Positions 24,715-33,420 of a stretch of 64,000 nucleotides of DNA are shown here, one piece after another. The stretch lies in assembly GCA_963833885.1 (NCBI GenBank), contig CAWHZU010000031.1:372001-436000 (forward strand), given 5' to 3'. This DNA comes from JASHPR01 sp963833885. Lineage in GTDB: Bacteria; Actinomycetota; Actinomycetes; Streptosporangiales; Streptosporangiaceae. The notes beneath the pieces are model-generated. The model was not told where the DNA came from. It was given only the letters and a program-made list of their open reading frames with translations, and searched no databases. Position 1 is the first letter of the stretch, and each line of letters starts with the position of its first letter. The position numbers and the translations under genes are program-made.

Positions 24715-25260
24715 TCATCCTCCGTCCGGAGGCCGTTCCTCGAGGTCGACCAGGGCGACGAGCGCCCGCACCCAGGTCCCGTCCGCTTCCGGGTCGGCGA
24801 AGCGCTGCTGCAGGTCGTCCACACTGCGAAGCAACTCGGCCAGGCCCTCATCGGTCAGCCGGAGCGCGCCGACAGCCACCCTCACCTCACGGCGCTGCCC
24901 GTCCGCCTTCGCCCTGTGCGCCGCGGTGACGTCCGCCTTGGTCACGTCCAGCACCGCTCCGAGGAACGTCGCAATCTCCTCGGGGGACGCCCCCTCATCC
25001 GGCGGCTCGACCTCCGCGCGCTGGTAAAGACGCTCGACCTTGCCGCCGGGCAGCGGCCGGTAGCCGCTGACCTCGATGATGGCCGCCTGCTCGAGCTGGC
25101 GCAGGTGGTAGTAGAGACGGTCCGGGGCAAGCCCCACGGCCTCGGCGAGTTCCTTCACCGAACGCGGGCTGAACCACAGCGCCTCAAGCAGGCGGATCCG
25201 CAGCGGGTCCGCCAGGGCACGGTGGACGCTGCGGAACCCGCTGGGCCTGCCGCCAGGCAT
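24715..25260 (-). CDS. ArsR-like winged-helix regulator of the ABC-2 operon
   Basis: 181 residues: N-terminal winged helix (ALADPLRIRLLEALWFSPRSVKELAEAVGLAPDRLYYHLRQLE is its span, residues ~13-57) with the ArsR/HTH_20 pattern, followed by a ~110-residue effector or dimer domain. ATG 25260 has a GGGGAG site. It is first in the operon, and an inverted repeat 42 bp upstream (25302-25344) is a natural operator. No metal-binding Cys cluster is present, so the signal is probably organic. Confidence 0.85.
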   Translation of the reverse strand: MPGGRPSGFRSVHRALADPLRIRLLEALWFSPRSVKELAEAVGLAPDRLYYHLRQLEQAAIIEVSGYRPLPGGKVERLYQRAEVEPPDEGASPEEIATFLGAVLDVTKADVTAAHRAKADGQRREVRVAVGALRLTDEGLAELLRSVDDLQQRFADPEADGTWVRALVALVDLEERPPDGG

Positions 25261-25301
25261 CGCCGCTCCCCTAGCCCAGGATCTCTCGCTCGTCGAGGCA
25301 T

Positions 25302-25344
25302 CTCATTGTAAATTCCTACACTGATTGTAACTACTTTCAATGAG
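25302..25344. promoter_or_regulatory. Inverted repeat CTCATTG...CAATGAG between divergent genes
   Basis: CTCATTG (25302-25308) and CAATGAG (25338-25344) are exact inverted arms, with AT-rich internal sequence that repeats ATTGTAA directly (25304 and 25324). The local base composition is much lower in GC than its surroundings. It sits between the ArsR-like gene and the gene at 25371. Confidence 0.5.
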
Positions 25345-25370
25345 TTGGGAATACCCGCTGGACTGGATTG

Positions 25371-26267
25371 ATGGAGCCGAAAAGAATCGGCTGCGCCGGG
25401 CCGGGCAGCGACAATGGCTCGGTGACTCAGCCTGCGCCGCCACCGGCGACAGTGATCAGGGCCTTCAACGGGTCGCCGGGCAGCCTGGTGCGGCTCCACG
25501 GCGGCCAGGACGGGTCGTGGCGGGCCGGTGACGTGGTGCTCAAGCAGGCCGGGCCGGACAGCGCCGCGCCCTGGCTCGGGCCGGCGCTGCAGAGCATGCC
25601 CGGCGACGCCGGATTCCGGCTGGCCCGGCCACTGGCATCGCGCCGCGGAACCTGGATCGTCGAAGGCTGGGAGGCCACCGAATGGCTGGCCGGCCAGCAC
25701 CAGCCGGGACGGTGGCGGGATGCGATCGCGCTGTCCGAGGCATTCCACCGCGCCGTCCGAGACCATGTGCGGGAACGCCCGGCCGCGATCGCCAGCAGCA
25801 GCGCGTGGGGCGTCGGCGACCGGGTCGCCTGGCGCGAGGAAGATCCCGGCCCGCTGCACCCCCTGGCAGCGGCGACCCTCGCCCGGCTCGCGCCGCTGCT
25901 CGACGAGCCGTGGACCGGTCCAGCGGCGCAGCTGATCCACGGCGATCTCGGGGTCGGGAACATCCTGTTCGCCGACGAGCAGGGCCTGCCGCCCGCAGTG
26001 CTGGACGTCTCCCCGTACTGGCGACCCGCGGGCTTCGCCCTTGCCGTGCTGGTCGCGGACGCCCTCGCCTGGGAGGGCGCGCCGCCCGCGCTCGGCCGGG
26101 AATTCCTCGCCCGGCCAGGCCAGCCGCGCCAGCTGCTCGCCCGTGCCATCGCGTACCGGGTAATCGCCTCGGCCCGGCTGCGGCCGGATGCCCCGGACGG
26201 TGTCGCGGCGGAGATCGCTGGGTACGACCCCGTGCTCGCGCTGCTCGGCATTAGCAGTTTGACCTAG
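25371..26267 (+). CDS. APH-fold phosphotransferase-like protein (TIGR02569-like)
   Basis: 298 residues from ATG 25371; a shorter GTG start within GSVTQPAPP is possible. The kinase-fold C-lobe is clear: LIHGDLGVGNILF (Brenner motif with Asp) and PAVLDVSPYWRPAGFALAV in place of the usual DFG-like metal motif (Asp retained). The N-lobe is compact (VIRAFNGSPGSLVRL; DVVLKQ with the nucleotide Lys). Members of this type occur across actinobacteria with no assigned substrate. Its stop lies inside the MerR-type promoter of the next gene. Confidence 0.7.
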   Translation: MEPKRIGCAGPGSDNGSVTQPAPPPATVIRAFNGSPGSLVRLHGGQDGSWRAGDVVLKQAGPDSAAPWLGPALQSMPGDAGFRLARPLASRRGTWIVEGWEATEWLAGQHQPGRWRDAIALSEAFHRAVRDHVRERPAAIASSSAWGVGDRVAWREEDPGPLHPLAAATLARLAPLLDEPWTGPAAQLIHGDLGVGNILFADEQGLPPAVLDVSPYWRPAGFALAVLVADALAWEGAPPALGREFLARPGQPRQLLARAIAYRVIASARLRPDAPDGVAAEIAGYDPVLALLGISSLT

Positions 26268-26289
26268 AGTGCACTCCAGCATCCAGACT
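26259..26289 (+). promoter_or_regulatory. MerR-type promoter with 19-bp spacer and dyad
   Basis: TTGACC (26259-26264), a 19-bp spacer and CAGACT (26284-26289). The spacer holds the dyad CTAGAGTGCACTCCAG (26264-26279). Overlong spacers with such a dyad are the hallmark of MerR-family activated promoters. The ATG at 26297 lies where transcription would start, so the message may be leaderless. No merR gene is present nearby. Confidence 0.55.
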
Positions 26290-26296
26290 CGAGTGC

Positions 26297-27292
26297 ATGA
26301 AGTACCGCACGATTGGCACAGACCCGAAGACCGGCCGCGACGTGAGCGTGCTCAGCCTGGGCACGATGCACTTCGGCACGGCGACCGACGAGGCGACCTC
26401 GTTCGCGATCCTGGACCGGTACGTCGAGGCCGGTGGCACGTTCATCGACACCGCCGACAGCTACGGGTACTGGTTCAACGGCGGCCAGGGCGGCGAGAGC
26501 GAGGAACTGCTCGGCCGGTGGCGGCGCAGCCGCGGCGTCGGGGACGAGATCGTGATCGCGACGAAGCTCGGCGCCCGGCCGCTGTCCCCCGGCACCAGCT
26601 TCATCGACAACCCCGAGGGGCTGTCCGCCCCTGTGATCCGCGAATCCGCGCAGCGCAGCCGCGACCGGCTCGGCATGCCCCTGCTGGACCTGCTGTACGC
26701 GCACATCGACGATCCGGCGGTGCCGATGGCCGAGACCGTGGAGGCCTTCGCCGCGCTGGTGGCCGAGGGCACCGTGGGCCTGCTCGGCGTGAGCAACCAC
26801 TGGGCGTGGCAGGTAGAGCGGGCCCGCAATCTGGCCGCCGAGGCCGGCCTGCCCGGCTACGAGGTGCTGCAGTACCAGCACAGCTACCTGCGCCCGCGCA
26901 CCGACCTGCCGGGCGAGCGCTCCCCCGACGGCATGCAGGGCATGCTGGGCGGCGACCTGCTCAGCTACCTGCGCGCCGAGCCGCAACTCACAGCCGTTGC
27001 CTACTCACCGCTGCTGAGGGGCGGCTACGTCCGCCAGGACAAGCTGGACGCCGCCGAGTTCGCCGAATTCGACCACCCCGGTACGCCCGCCCGCCTCGCG
27101 GCGCTGCGGGAAGTGGCCAAGGACGCCGACGCGACCGTCAACCAGGTGGTGCTGGCCTGGCTGATCGGCGCGGACGTCCCGGTAATCCCGCTGGTCGGCG
27201 CCTCCTCAATCGCCCAACTCAACGAGAGTCTCGCCGCGGTCGACTTGGAGTTGACCGCAGAGCAGCGTGCAAAACTCGACGCTGCTGGGTGA
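26297..27292 (+). CDS. Aldo/keto reductase
   Basis: 331 residues, (beta/alpha)8 AKR fold: FIDTADSYGYW carries the catalytic Asp and Tyr, ATKLG the Lys, and LLYAHIDD the His; the NADPH-binding C-terminal part includes IPLVGASSIAQLNESLAAVDLELT. It reduces aldehydes or ketones with NADPH. No Shine-Dalgarno is visible before the ATG, and the upstream MerR-like promoter predicts a leaderless message induced by a stress or ligand signal. Confidence 0.9.
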   Translation: MKYRTIGTDPKTGRDVSVLSLGTMHFGTATDEATSFAILDRYVEAGGTFIDTADSYGYWFNGGQGGESEELLGRWRRSRGVGDEIVIATKLGARPLSPGTSFIDNPEGLSAPVIRESAQRSRDRLGMPLLDLLYAHIDDPAVPMAETVEAFAALVAEGTVGLLGVSNHWAWQVERARNLAAEAGLPGYEVLQYQHSYLRPRTDLPGERSPDGMQGMLGGDLLSYLRAEPQLTAVAYSPLLRGGYVRQDKLDAAEFAEFDHPGTPARLAALREVAKDADATVNQVVLAWLIGADVPVIPLVGASSIAQLNESLAAVDLELTAEQRAKLDAAG

Positions 27293-27631
27293 CCCGGACG
27301 CTGGTCCTTTGTCTCGTCAAGATCGCGGAGGATCGGGTGCAGCCTGTCGCAGCACACGCAGCCCGTAAGCAAGATGGCCCCGCCACGATGACCCTCATCG
27401 TCGGCGATGCCCACTGCCCAATGACGCTCAGGAGCGCCTGCGCCACGGGTCGTCCGGCCGAGTCAACGACGCGGAATCTGTGGCCGACCACGGGCGCCGC
27501 TCGCCCGCACATTCGTGTAGCGCGGGCAGTCCGGTCGTCGCGGTCTTGGTGTCGGCGAGGATCGCTTTGATCGCGGACTCACGCTCCCGGCCGCAGCGCA
27601 GCGAGCTCGGGGACGGTAACGTCGTCGACGT
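27293..27631. other. Gene-free interval
   Basis: I see no convincing gene. On the minus strand a short frame from ~27635 (MNVDDVTVPELAALR), followed in another frame by RERESAIKAILADTK, faintly resembles the helical start of small actinobacterial DNA-binding proteins and may be a decayed gene. Other open frames here look like coding noise. Confidence 0.35.
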
Positions 27632-28297
27632 TCATACTGCCGGGTTGAACAGCTTCCAGTACCCCTCGGAAATGACCTCGACGCCGCCGTCGGTCACCTT
27701 GATGGCGGTCTGAGCGTCGATGGCGTATGCCGGGCCCTTTATCCCGGCGGCCCACCGTTCCGCCTCGGCCATGGTGTTGTCCGGGCTGTCGAGGTGCGGG
27801 AAGATGGAGAAATCGACGACTCCCAGCGTGCTGTCATCACCGGTGCGCGGCTTCCAGCTGACGAAGTGCTCCCCGATGCGTGGAGTCAGCACCATGCTCC
27901 CGGCACTGAGCCCGACGTAGACCGTGTCGCGCAGCGACGGGAAGAGGTCGGCCAGTCCGGACTCCCGCATCCAGTCGCACAGATACAACGTGTTGCCGCC
28001 GTTCACCAGCAGGGCGTCTGCCTCTCGGACCCAGGAGACCCAGTGCTCTTTGTCGATGCTGGGCAGTGCGGTCAGCTCCAGCACGCCCACCGACTTCCAC
28101 CCCAACTCGGTCATGGGACTGGGGGAGCGCCCGCTGATGAAACGCCATGGCCCGCCCGGATCCCCATAAGGGCCCCCGTATCCTGCGGTGGGGACGCAGA
28201 GGGCGTTGGCCTCGGCGATCGGTTTGCCCAGGAGATCGACCAGCGCCGCCAGGATGCTTGCGTTCCTGACACCGGAGTCGGTAAGGAGAAGCTTCAT
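27632..28297 (-). CDS. Peptidase E-like protein (S51 family, class I glutamine amidotransferase fold)
   Basis: 221 residues from the second of two adjacent ATGs (MKLLLTDSGV). S51 motifs: VNGGNTLYL, nucleophile Ser in VGLSAGSMVL, and the downstream FPHLDSP histidine motif. S51 enzymes cleave Asp-Xaa dipeptides or cyanophycin-type products. It is monocistronic. A promoter was not recognised. Confidence 0.85.
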   Translation of the reverse strand: MKLLLTDSGVRNASILAALVDLLGKPIAEANALCVPTAGYGGPYGDPGGPWRFISGRSPSPMTELGWKSVGVLELTALPSIDKEHWVSWVREADALLVNGGNTLYLCDWMRESGLADLFPSLRDTVYVGLSAGSMVLTPRIGEHFVSWKPRTGDDSTLGVVDFSIFPHLDSPDNTMAEAERWAAGIKGPAYAIDAQTAIKVTDGGVEVISEGYWKLFNPAV

Positions 28298-28482
28298 CAC
28301 GCCACCCTAGGCCGGCGACCACGTCAGCAAGTGCTCGAACGAGGCAGCAGCAGTTCCAGCCCGCTGTTGGCGCGCGCCGAGCCTCCGGCGCTTTCGGCGT
28401 GGCGAGGGTGTTCAGCACGTGCCCAGTCGCGTACGACTTCGTCATGCACGATCGCGTGCGGATGTGCGACGGTCCTCCGCGG

Positions 28483-28715
28483 TCAGCGCTGGGCCGGGAC
28501 GGAGGCCAGCCGGCGGCTGTCGCCGAGCTTCTTCTTCAGCGCGATGTTCTCCTGGTATAGGTTCGCGGCAGCCCGGTGAACGCTCGCGTGGCTGACCTTC
28601 GCTTCTCGGGCAAGGTTCTCCTTGGTCAAGCCCCGTGGGTGTGCAGGGGCTCACCGGCCAGCAGCCGGGCCATGGCCGCCCGCAGCTTCGCCTCAGCCGC
28701 GGCGGACACCGGCAT
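28483..28715 (-). pseudogene. Small HTH DNA-binding gene, frameshifted
   Basis: ATG 28715 starts MPVSAAAEAKLRAAMARLLA and stops early at HTHGA. After a GGGG run (28631-28634) the next frame continues LTKENLAREAKVSHASVHR (a helix-turn-helix) and then LYQENIALKKKLGD, ending at 28483. One added base restores a ~77-residue protein of the type often found beside integrases or transposases in actinobacteria. The frame break may be natural decay or a base-call deletion. Confidence 0.65.
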
Positions 28716-28973
28716 CAGAGATCGCCTCCGTTCTCCTTGAACGTCCGGGTGATCAGTGGATGGCGACGAGGGCATGATGCGCGTCCGCGACGACGGCCAT
28801 GGCGGCGCGTATTGATCGCTTCGCCGGCCCTGGCCGCGCCTAAGGGCTTGGGTGGAGGCGCTTGGCAGCCAGCTCTCCCTCGACAGCGCGCCAGAAGCGG
28901 GTACAGCCGTAGACATCGTGCTGTCCCTTGCAGGCCCAGGAAGGAGAACCGGGCGTGTGGTAGCTTCGCGGCC

Positions 28974-29282
28974 GTGGAAGACACCCCTGCGCCACCGCCG
29001 TGGCTGAGCACTGTGGAGGGTCGCGACGCGCAGTTCGCTGGCTCGTACCTGGCGATGCGCCAGAGCATTCTGAAAGACGGCGCCATCCCGGCCAAGTACA
29101 AGCTGCTCATGGGCATGATCACGGACGCCATCAATGCGCACCCGGACGGTGTCGCCGGTCTGGCCGACGCTGCCCGCGCCGCCGGCGCGTCCGAAGCTGA
29201 GATCACCGAGGCGGTCGAGGTCGCATACCTGTGGGGCGGCACGGCAGGGCTCGTCATGGGCCTTAACGCGTTCAGGAGCTGA
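28974..29282 (+). CDS. Carboxymuconolactone decarboxylase/AhpD-like protein
   Basis: 102 residues from GTG 28974 (VEDTPAPPPWLS). The helical CMD-like core is recognisable (ILKDGAIPAKYKLLMGMITDAINAHPDG; AARAAGASEAEITEAVEVAYLWGG). The paired CxxC of true AhpD peroxidoreductases is absent, so a disulphide-reductase function is unlikely. The start is uncertain because the longer frame upstream has no suitable site except AAGGAG at ~28940. Confidence 0.65.
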   Translation: MEDTPAPPPWLSTVEGRDAQFAGSYLAMRQSILKDGAIPAKYKLLMGMITDAINAHPDGVAGLADAARAAGASEAEITEAVEVAYLWGGTAGLVMGLNAFRS

Positions 29283-29848
29283 CGATCGCCGGCGTTCGCC
29301 CGCGATCTCGTGACAGTGGTGCCGGCCATAACCTCATCAACAGGATGCGGCGGGTGGCCGCGGTCGGCAGGTCCGCCTCCACGAACCCAGTGCCGAGCTC
29401 TCGGCGATCAAGCGGACTGTCGTGTCTGGCTTGCGCGGAGATCATGATCACCGGGACTGCGCTTCGACCGGTGCACGACCAGACCTACGTGCTGCCGGCC
29501 AAACCGCACACCCTGAAGGGCATGATATGCACGCCTTTGCTCTCAAGATCGACTCAGCGTAGGCGCGCGCCGAATCGATCTGGCCGCGTCAATACCTCCG
29601 CTCAGCTGCGGGGTGACGCCGTCCTTTGTGCCAGATTCAGCTGACGATCACGACTGCTATGCATGCGGATTCGCTGTTCTGCATAAGCGCGGGCCCTAGG
29701 TAACGCACATCGGTCCGTTGCATCTCTGCTGCCCCGTCTCAGGCCAGTACAGGAATCACGGCAAGACGCACGCTGCCGCCAGGTGAGTGAACCTCGTTCA
29801 CGCGACACTGACCTCTGATTACAGCAAGTAATCAAGGAGGTCCGCACA
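29283..29848. other. Gene-free interval
   Basis: I see no supported gene. A 99-codon frame at 29345-29644 contains EIMITGTALRPVHDQTYVL, which loosely recalls the end of a receiver domain, but nothing before or after supports it. It may be a decayed fragment. Confidence 0.35.
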
Positions 29849-30478
29849 GTGATGGCTGGTCGCCGGGTCGTAGGGTGGCTCAGCATGACGAAGGTCCTTG
29901 GGCGATCTGCGCACAGGCGCAAGTGCCAGGTCATTGAGCTGCGGCTGATGCAGGCGAGCGACATGTTCGAGATGCCCCATGCGGACCTGTTCTCGGAATA
30001 CCGCAACTTTCTCACCGGGGTCGATTTCTGTATCAGCGAGCTGCGCGGCCGCCCGTCCCGGCGACCGGTCAGGCTGGAGGTTCGGCTGCCGCCCGAGGAG
30101 ATCGACGACGGGGTGACCGGACGGCTGACCCGGACCTTGCACCGGTACTGCGACCACCGGATCCGCTACAACCGGCGGGAGGGCCAGGCCCAGCGGGTCG
30201 GCGGCGTCAGCGCCCTGCGGATCGGCGTGCCCATCACCGCGGTGGGATTGGCGCTGACCGTGGCGGCGACCAGGATCCGGCCCTCAAGCAGCGCTGCCAA
30301 TATCATCACCGACCACATCGGATGGGTGCTGGCCTGGATCGGGCTGTGGTTCCCGATTGACCAGTTCCTGTTCTACCCGCTGGCCTACCGCCGCGAAAGC
30401 CGCGTGCTGCGGCTCCTCGCCAGAGCAGAGATCGACGTGCAGCCCCACAGGCCGGGCACTGACGCCGAGCGACCGTAA
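29849..30478 (+). CDS. Hypothetical membrane protein
   Basis: 209 residues from GTG 29849, or ATG 29852, behind a good AAGGAGG site. The first ~130 residues are soluble and basic, with an extended segment resembling a DNA- or phosphate-binding surface (RRPVRLEVRLPPEEIDDGVT; HRYCDHRIRYNRR). Two membrane helices follow (GVPITAVGLALTVAATRI; IGWVLAWIGLWFPIDQFLF), then a short cytoplasmic tail. I do not recognise the family. It has no operon partners. Confidence 0.65.
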   Translation: MMAGRRVVGWLSMTKVLGRSAHRRKCQVIELRLMQASDMFEMPHADLFSEYRNFLTGVDFCISELRGRPSRRPVRLEVRLPPEEIDDGVTGRLTRTLHRYCDHRIRYNRREGQAQRVGGVSALRIGVPITAVGLALTVAATRIRPSSSAANIITDHIGWVLAWIGLWFPIDQFLFYPLAYRRESRVLRLLARAEIDVQPHRPGTDAERP

Positions 30479-31043
30479 CTGCCGCAGGTCAACTCGCACA
30501 GATCCGGTCGATCGGCATGCAGCGGGCACGACCCTCCGGGCCGCAGCTTCGTCGCTGCGCTGGTTCGCCGCCGATCACCGTCCGTGCTGCGCGCAAATCG
30601 GAGCTACGGCAACGTTGGCGTGACCGTCGAGCAGGTCCGGAGCGCACATACCGATCCAGCCGCTGACGCCGGGCGATCCCGTGAGGCAAGTCAGAGAGAA
30701 CGCGCGCGGAGCCGATCGATCTGCGCGACCTCGACGTTCAACGCACTAATCGCTCGCCGCATCCCGAAAGGAATATTCTGCGCACGGGCGTCGGGTTACT
30801 GGTTCTCTTCCAGGTCCTCACCGAACACGGGAAGGCTCCGCTATCGCCATCGCGGCAACGAGCCGTTCTCGGGCTGGGCCAAGACCTCACCCCGGGCCCG
30901 GCGCCCGGCGGAGCAGGCCCGTCGGCCGGCTGACCGGAAATGACCGGCAGCCCTGCTCGCGTTGAGTACGGCAAACGAGCGCGCCGGGAAGCGAACCTGC
31001 GATCCTGCCATAGCGCATTGATGCGGGCACAGAAAGGACCGCC
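30479..31043. other. Gene-free interval
   Basis: Open frames on both strands have no recognisable domain, no good ribosome-binding site and unusual residue composition. The last ~25 bp holds the AAAGGA ribosome-binding site of the RidA gene. Nothing else is seen. Confidence 0.4.
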
Positions 31044-31424
31044 ATGCCACGGCAGATCATCACGACCGCGAACGCACCGAGCTCGCCGCTCTACAGCCAG
31101 GGCGTCAAGGCCGGACCGCACATACTCGTCTCGGGCATCGTCGGCATCGACCCCCGCAGCGGCAGCCTTGCCGGAGACACGATCCAGCATCAGACGCGGC
31201 AGGCGCTGACGAATTGCCAGGCCATTCTGCAGGCCGGCGGGGCCAGCCTGGACGACGTCATCGAGGTGGGGATACTGCTCACCAACCCCGCCGACTTCGC
31301 CGGCCTGAATGAGGAATACACGCGGTGGTTCGCGGCCGAGCCACCGGCCCGCTACGTCGCCAAACTCGGCGTCGAACTGCCCGGACTGCTCGTCTCGATC
31401 CGGATGACAGCATTCATCACCTGA
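31044..31424 (+). CDS. ridA: RidA (YjgF/UK114) family enamine/imine deaminase
   Basis: 126 residues, trimeric chorismate-mutase-like fold: YSQGVKAGPHILVSGIVGIDP near the N-terminus, GGASLDDVIEVGILL in the middle and ARYVAKLGVELPGLLVSIRM with the conserved Arg at the C-terminus. RidA hydrolyses reactive 2-aminoacrylate-type imines made by PLP enzymes; some subfamilies act on other substrates. Start ATG 31044 follows AAAGGACCGCC. Confidence 0.9.
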   Translation: MPRQIITTANAPSSPLYSQGVKAGPHILVSGIVGIDPRSGSLAGDTIQHQTRQALTNCQAILQAGGASLDDVIEVGILLTNPADFAGLNEEYTRWFAAEPPARYVAKLGVELPGLLVSIRMTAFIT

Positions 31425-31573
31425 CACGCCAGCCGGGCCAAATCAAGCCGGCAAGTGATCAAGTTTGAACCTGATCACGACGCGCATCGCCGCCGCTATG
31501 CGCGGTTGTCGCAGTCGTGATCGCCCAGGTAAAACGGTACGGCATGGTGGGCTGGACGGAAGGAGCCTTGACG

Positions 31574-31933
31574 ATGGCGCTGTATGTGGCCTTGTGCTAC
31601 TACGACCGGGACCAGTACTGGGACTCGCCGCCGGAGACGGAGTTCTCCCCGGAGTTCACGGAGTTCGCCCGGCGGGCTACCGAGGCCGGGGTCATGCGCG
31701 GCGGTGAAGCTCTGTACCCGGTGACCATGTCGACGACCATCACCGTGTCGGGCGGCAAGGGCGGCGACGTGCTGGTGACCGACGGTCCTTACGCTGAGGC
31801 GAAGGAGGTCTTGGCCGGGTACTTCCTGCTGGAGGTGGCCGACTTGGACGAGGCTATCGCGTGGGCGGCGCAGATCCCGGCTGCCTGGCGGGGGAAGATC
31901 GAGCTTCGCCCGGTAGCGCCGGCGCACGCCTAG
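31574..31933 (+). CDS. YCII/DGPF-domain protein
   Basis: 119 residues from ATG 31574 behind GGAAGGAG. Single YCII-like ferredoxin-fold domain with the DGPF-type motif here reading VTDGPYAEAKEVLAGYFLLEV. The stop codon directly abuts the GTG start of the sigma-factor gene. The pairing DGPF protein plus ECF42 sigma factor is conserved across bacteria; the molecular role of the partner is not settled. Confidence 0.88.
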   Translation: MALYVALCYYDRDQYWDSPPETEFSPEFTEFARRATEAGVMRGGEALYPVTMSTTITVSGGKGGDVLVTDGPYAEAKEVLAGYFLLEVADLDEAIAWAAQIPAAWRGKIELRPVAPAHA

Positions 31934-33208
31934 GTGCGCCCTGGTATGGACGCCGCTGACACTTTGGCCGAGGTGCTGAAGGGCGAAGGTCCCCGGGTGC
32001 TGGCGACGCTGGCCAGGACCATCGGCGACCTGGCCGTCGCCGAGGACGCGGTCTCCGAGGCCATGATCACGGCCCTGGACCGGTGGCCCAGAACGGGGAT
32101 CCCTGATGATCCGCGGGCCTGGCTGGCGGTGGTCGCCCGCCGCAAGGCGCTTGACCTGCTGCGGCGCGAGTCAGCCCGGGCGGCCAAGGAGGCGGCTGCG
32201 TTCCGGTGGGGAACCGGGGCCGCGCCGGACCAGATCGAGGAGGCGATCGAGGCGATGGAGCCAGGGACGTCTTTGCGCGACGACATGCTGCGCCTGATCT
32301 TCACCTGCTGCCACCCGGCGCTTAGCCGTGAGGCCCAGGTGGCTCTCTCGCTGCGCACGCTGGCCCGCCTCGAGGTGCCGGCCATCGCCCGCGCGTTCCT
32401 GGTGCCTGAGGCCACCATGGCCAAGCGCCTGGTACGGGCCCGCTCCAAGATCGCCACGGCCCGCATCCCCTATGCGATCCCCGCCGATGCGGAGCTTCCC
32501 GGCCGGCTGGCCGCGGTGCTGGCGGTGGTGTACCTGATCGGCACCGAGGCCCACGCGCCGACCGGCGGGGACGCGGTGGCCCGGGTCGATCTGGAGGCCG
32601 AGGCGATCCGGCTGGCCCGGTTGCTGGCCGGCCTGATGCCCGGCGAGCCCGAGGCGCTGTCGCTGCTTGCCTTGCTGCTGCTGACCTCGGCCCGCACTCC
32701 CGCCCGCACCGACGCCGGCGGTGACCCGGTGACCCTGGCCGGCCAGGACCGCGCCCGCTGGAACCGCGCCGCGATCGCCGAGGGTTCGGCGTGGCTGGCC
32801 GAGGCGGTGGACCGGTCTGGCGGGGTCGCCGGGTCCTATCAGATCCAGGCTCACCTCGCCGCGGCCCACTCGACCGCGCCCAGCTGGCAGGAGACGGACT
32901 GGGACCGGATCGTCGGCCTCTACGACCTGCTCGGGTCGATCACGGCCAGCCCGGTGGTGGCGCTCAACCGGGCGGTCGCGGTTACCGAGCGCGACGGCCC
33001 CGAGGCGGGGCTGGCTGCCCTGAAGACCATCGCCGGCCTGGAGCACTCCCATCTGTGGCACGCTGCCCTGGCGGACAACCTACGCCGGCTCGGCCGCACG
33101 AGCGACGCGGCCGGAGAACTTCACACCGCGGTGACCCTGGCGCCCAGCGAGGCCGAACAGCGCCTCCTGCAGGGCCGTCTGCGCACCCTGCGGTCCGAGC
33201 TCGGCTGA
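31934..33208 (+). CDS. ECF42-type RNA polymerase sigma factor with C-terminal helical extension
   Basis: 424 residues (GTG 31934; ATG 31946 possible). Sigma region 2 (LARTIGDLAVAEDAVSEAMITAL; PRAWLAVVARRKALDLLRRE) and region 4 (VALSLRTLARLEVPAIARAFLVPEATMAKRLVRARSKI, residues ~135-170) are followed by a ~220-residue helical TPR-like region (DUF6596) ending EAEQRLLQGRLRTL. This extension and the DGPF neighbour define ECF42; there is no anti-sigma gene, so activity may be controlled through the C-terminal domain. Confidence 0.92.
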   Translation: MRPGMDAADTLAEVLKGEGPRVLATLARTIGDLAVAEDAVSEAMITALDRWPRTGIPDDPRAWLAVVARRKALDLLRRESARAAKEAAAFRWGTGAAPDQIEEAIEAMEPGTSLRDDMLRLIFTCCHPALSREAQVALSLRTLARLEVPAIARAFLVPEATMAKRLVRARSKIATARIPYAIPADAELPGRLAAVLAVVYLIGTEAHAPTGGDAVARVDLEAEAIRLARLLAGLMPGEPEALSLLALLLLTSARTPARTDAGGDPVTLAGQDRARWNRAAIAEGSAWLAEAVDRSGGVAGSYQIQAHLAAAHSTAPSWQETDWDRIVGLYDLLGSITASPVVALNRAVAVTERDGPEAGLAALKTIAGLEHSHLWHAALADNLRRLGRTSDAAGELHTAVTLAPSEAEQRLLQGRLRTLRSELG

Positions 33209-33420
33209 CCGCGCCCTGGTTTTCTCGCTTTCCTTGCCTGGCTTTCTCCCCGGATATGTCCTGCGCCCGCTTCACCGTTCGTCCTTTCCCTGCAAGAGCG
33301 GTCCCCGATCTCGCGGATCGCCCAGGGAAGGAGAAGCAGATGACCGGCAGGAGCACCAAGCAGGCCGGGGCGCCAGGCGTCAGATCCGGTACCCAGCTGA
33401 GTTCACAAGGAGGCACCACC

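Noticed and set aside
29345..29644. Possible receiver-domain-like ORF
   Set aside because: Only one short stretch resembles a receiver domain; there is no phosphoacceptor region, start signal or neighbour to support it.
30584..30943. 119-codon frame in the gap before ridA
   Set aside because: Arg/Ser-rich sequence with no domain and no ribosome-binding site.
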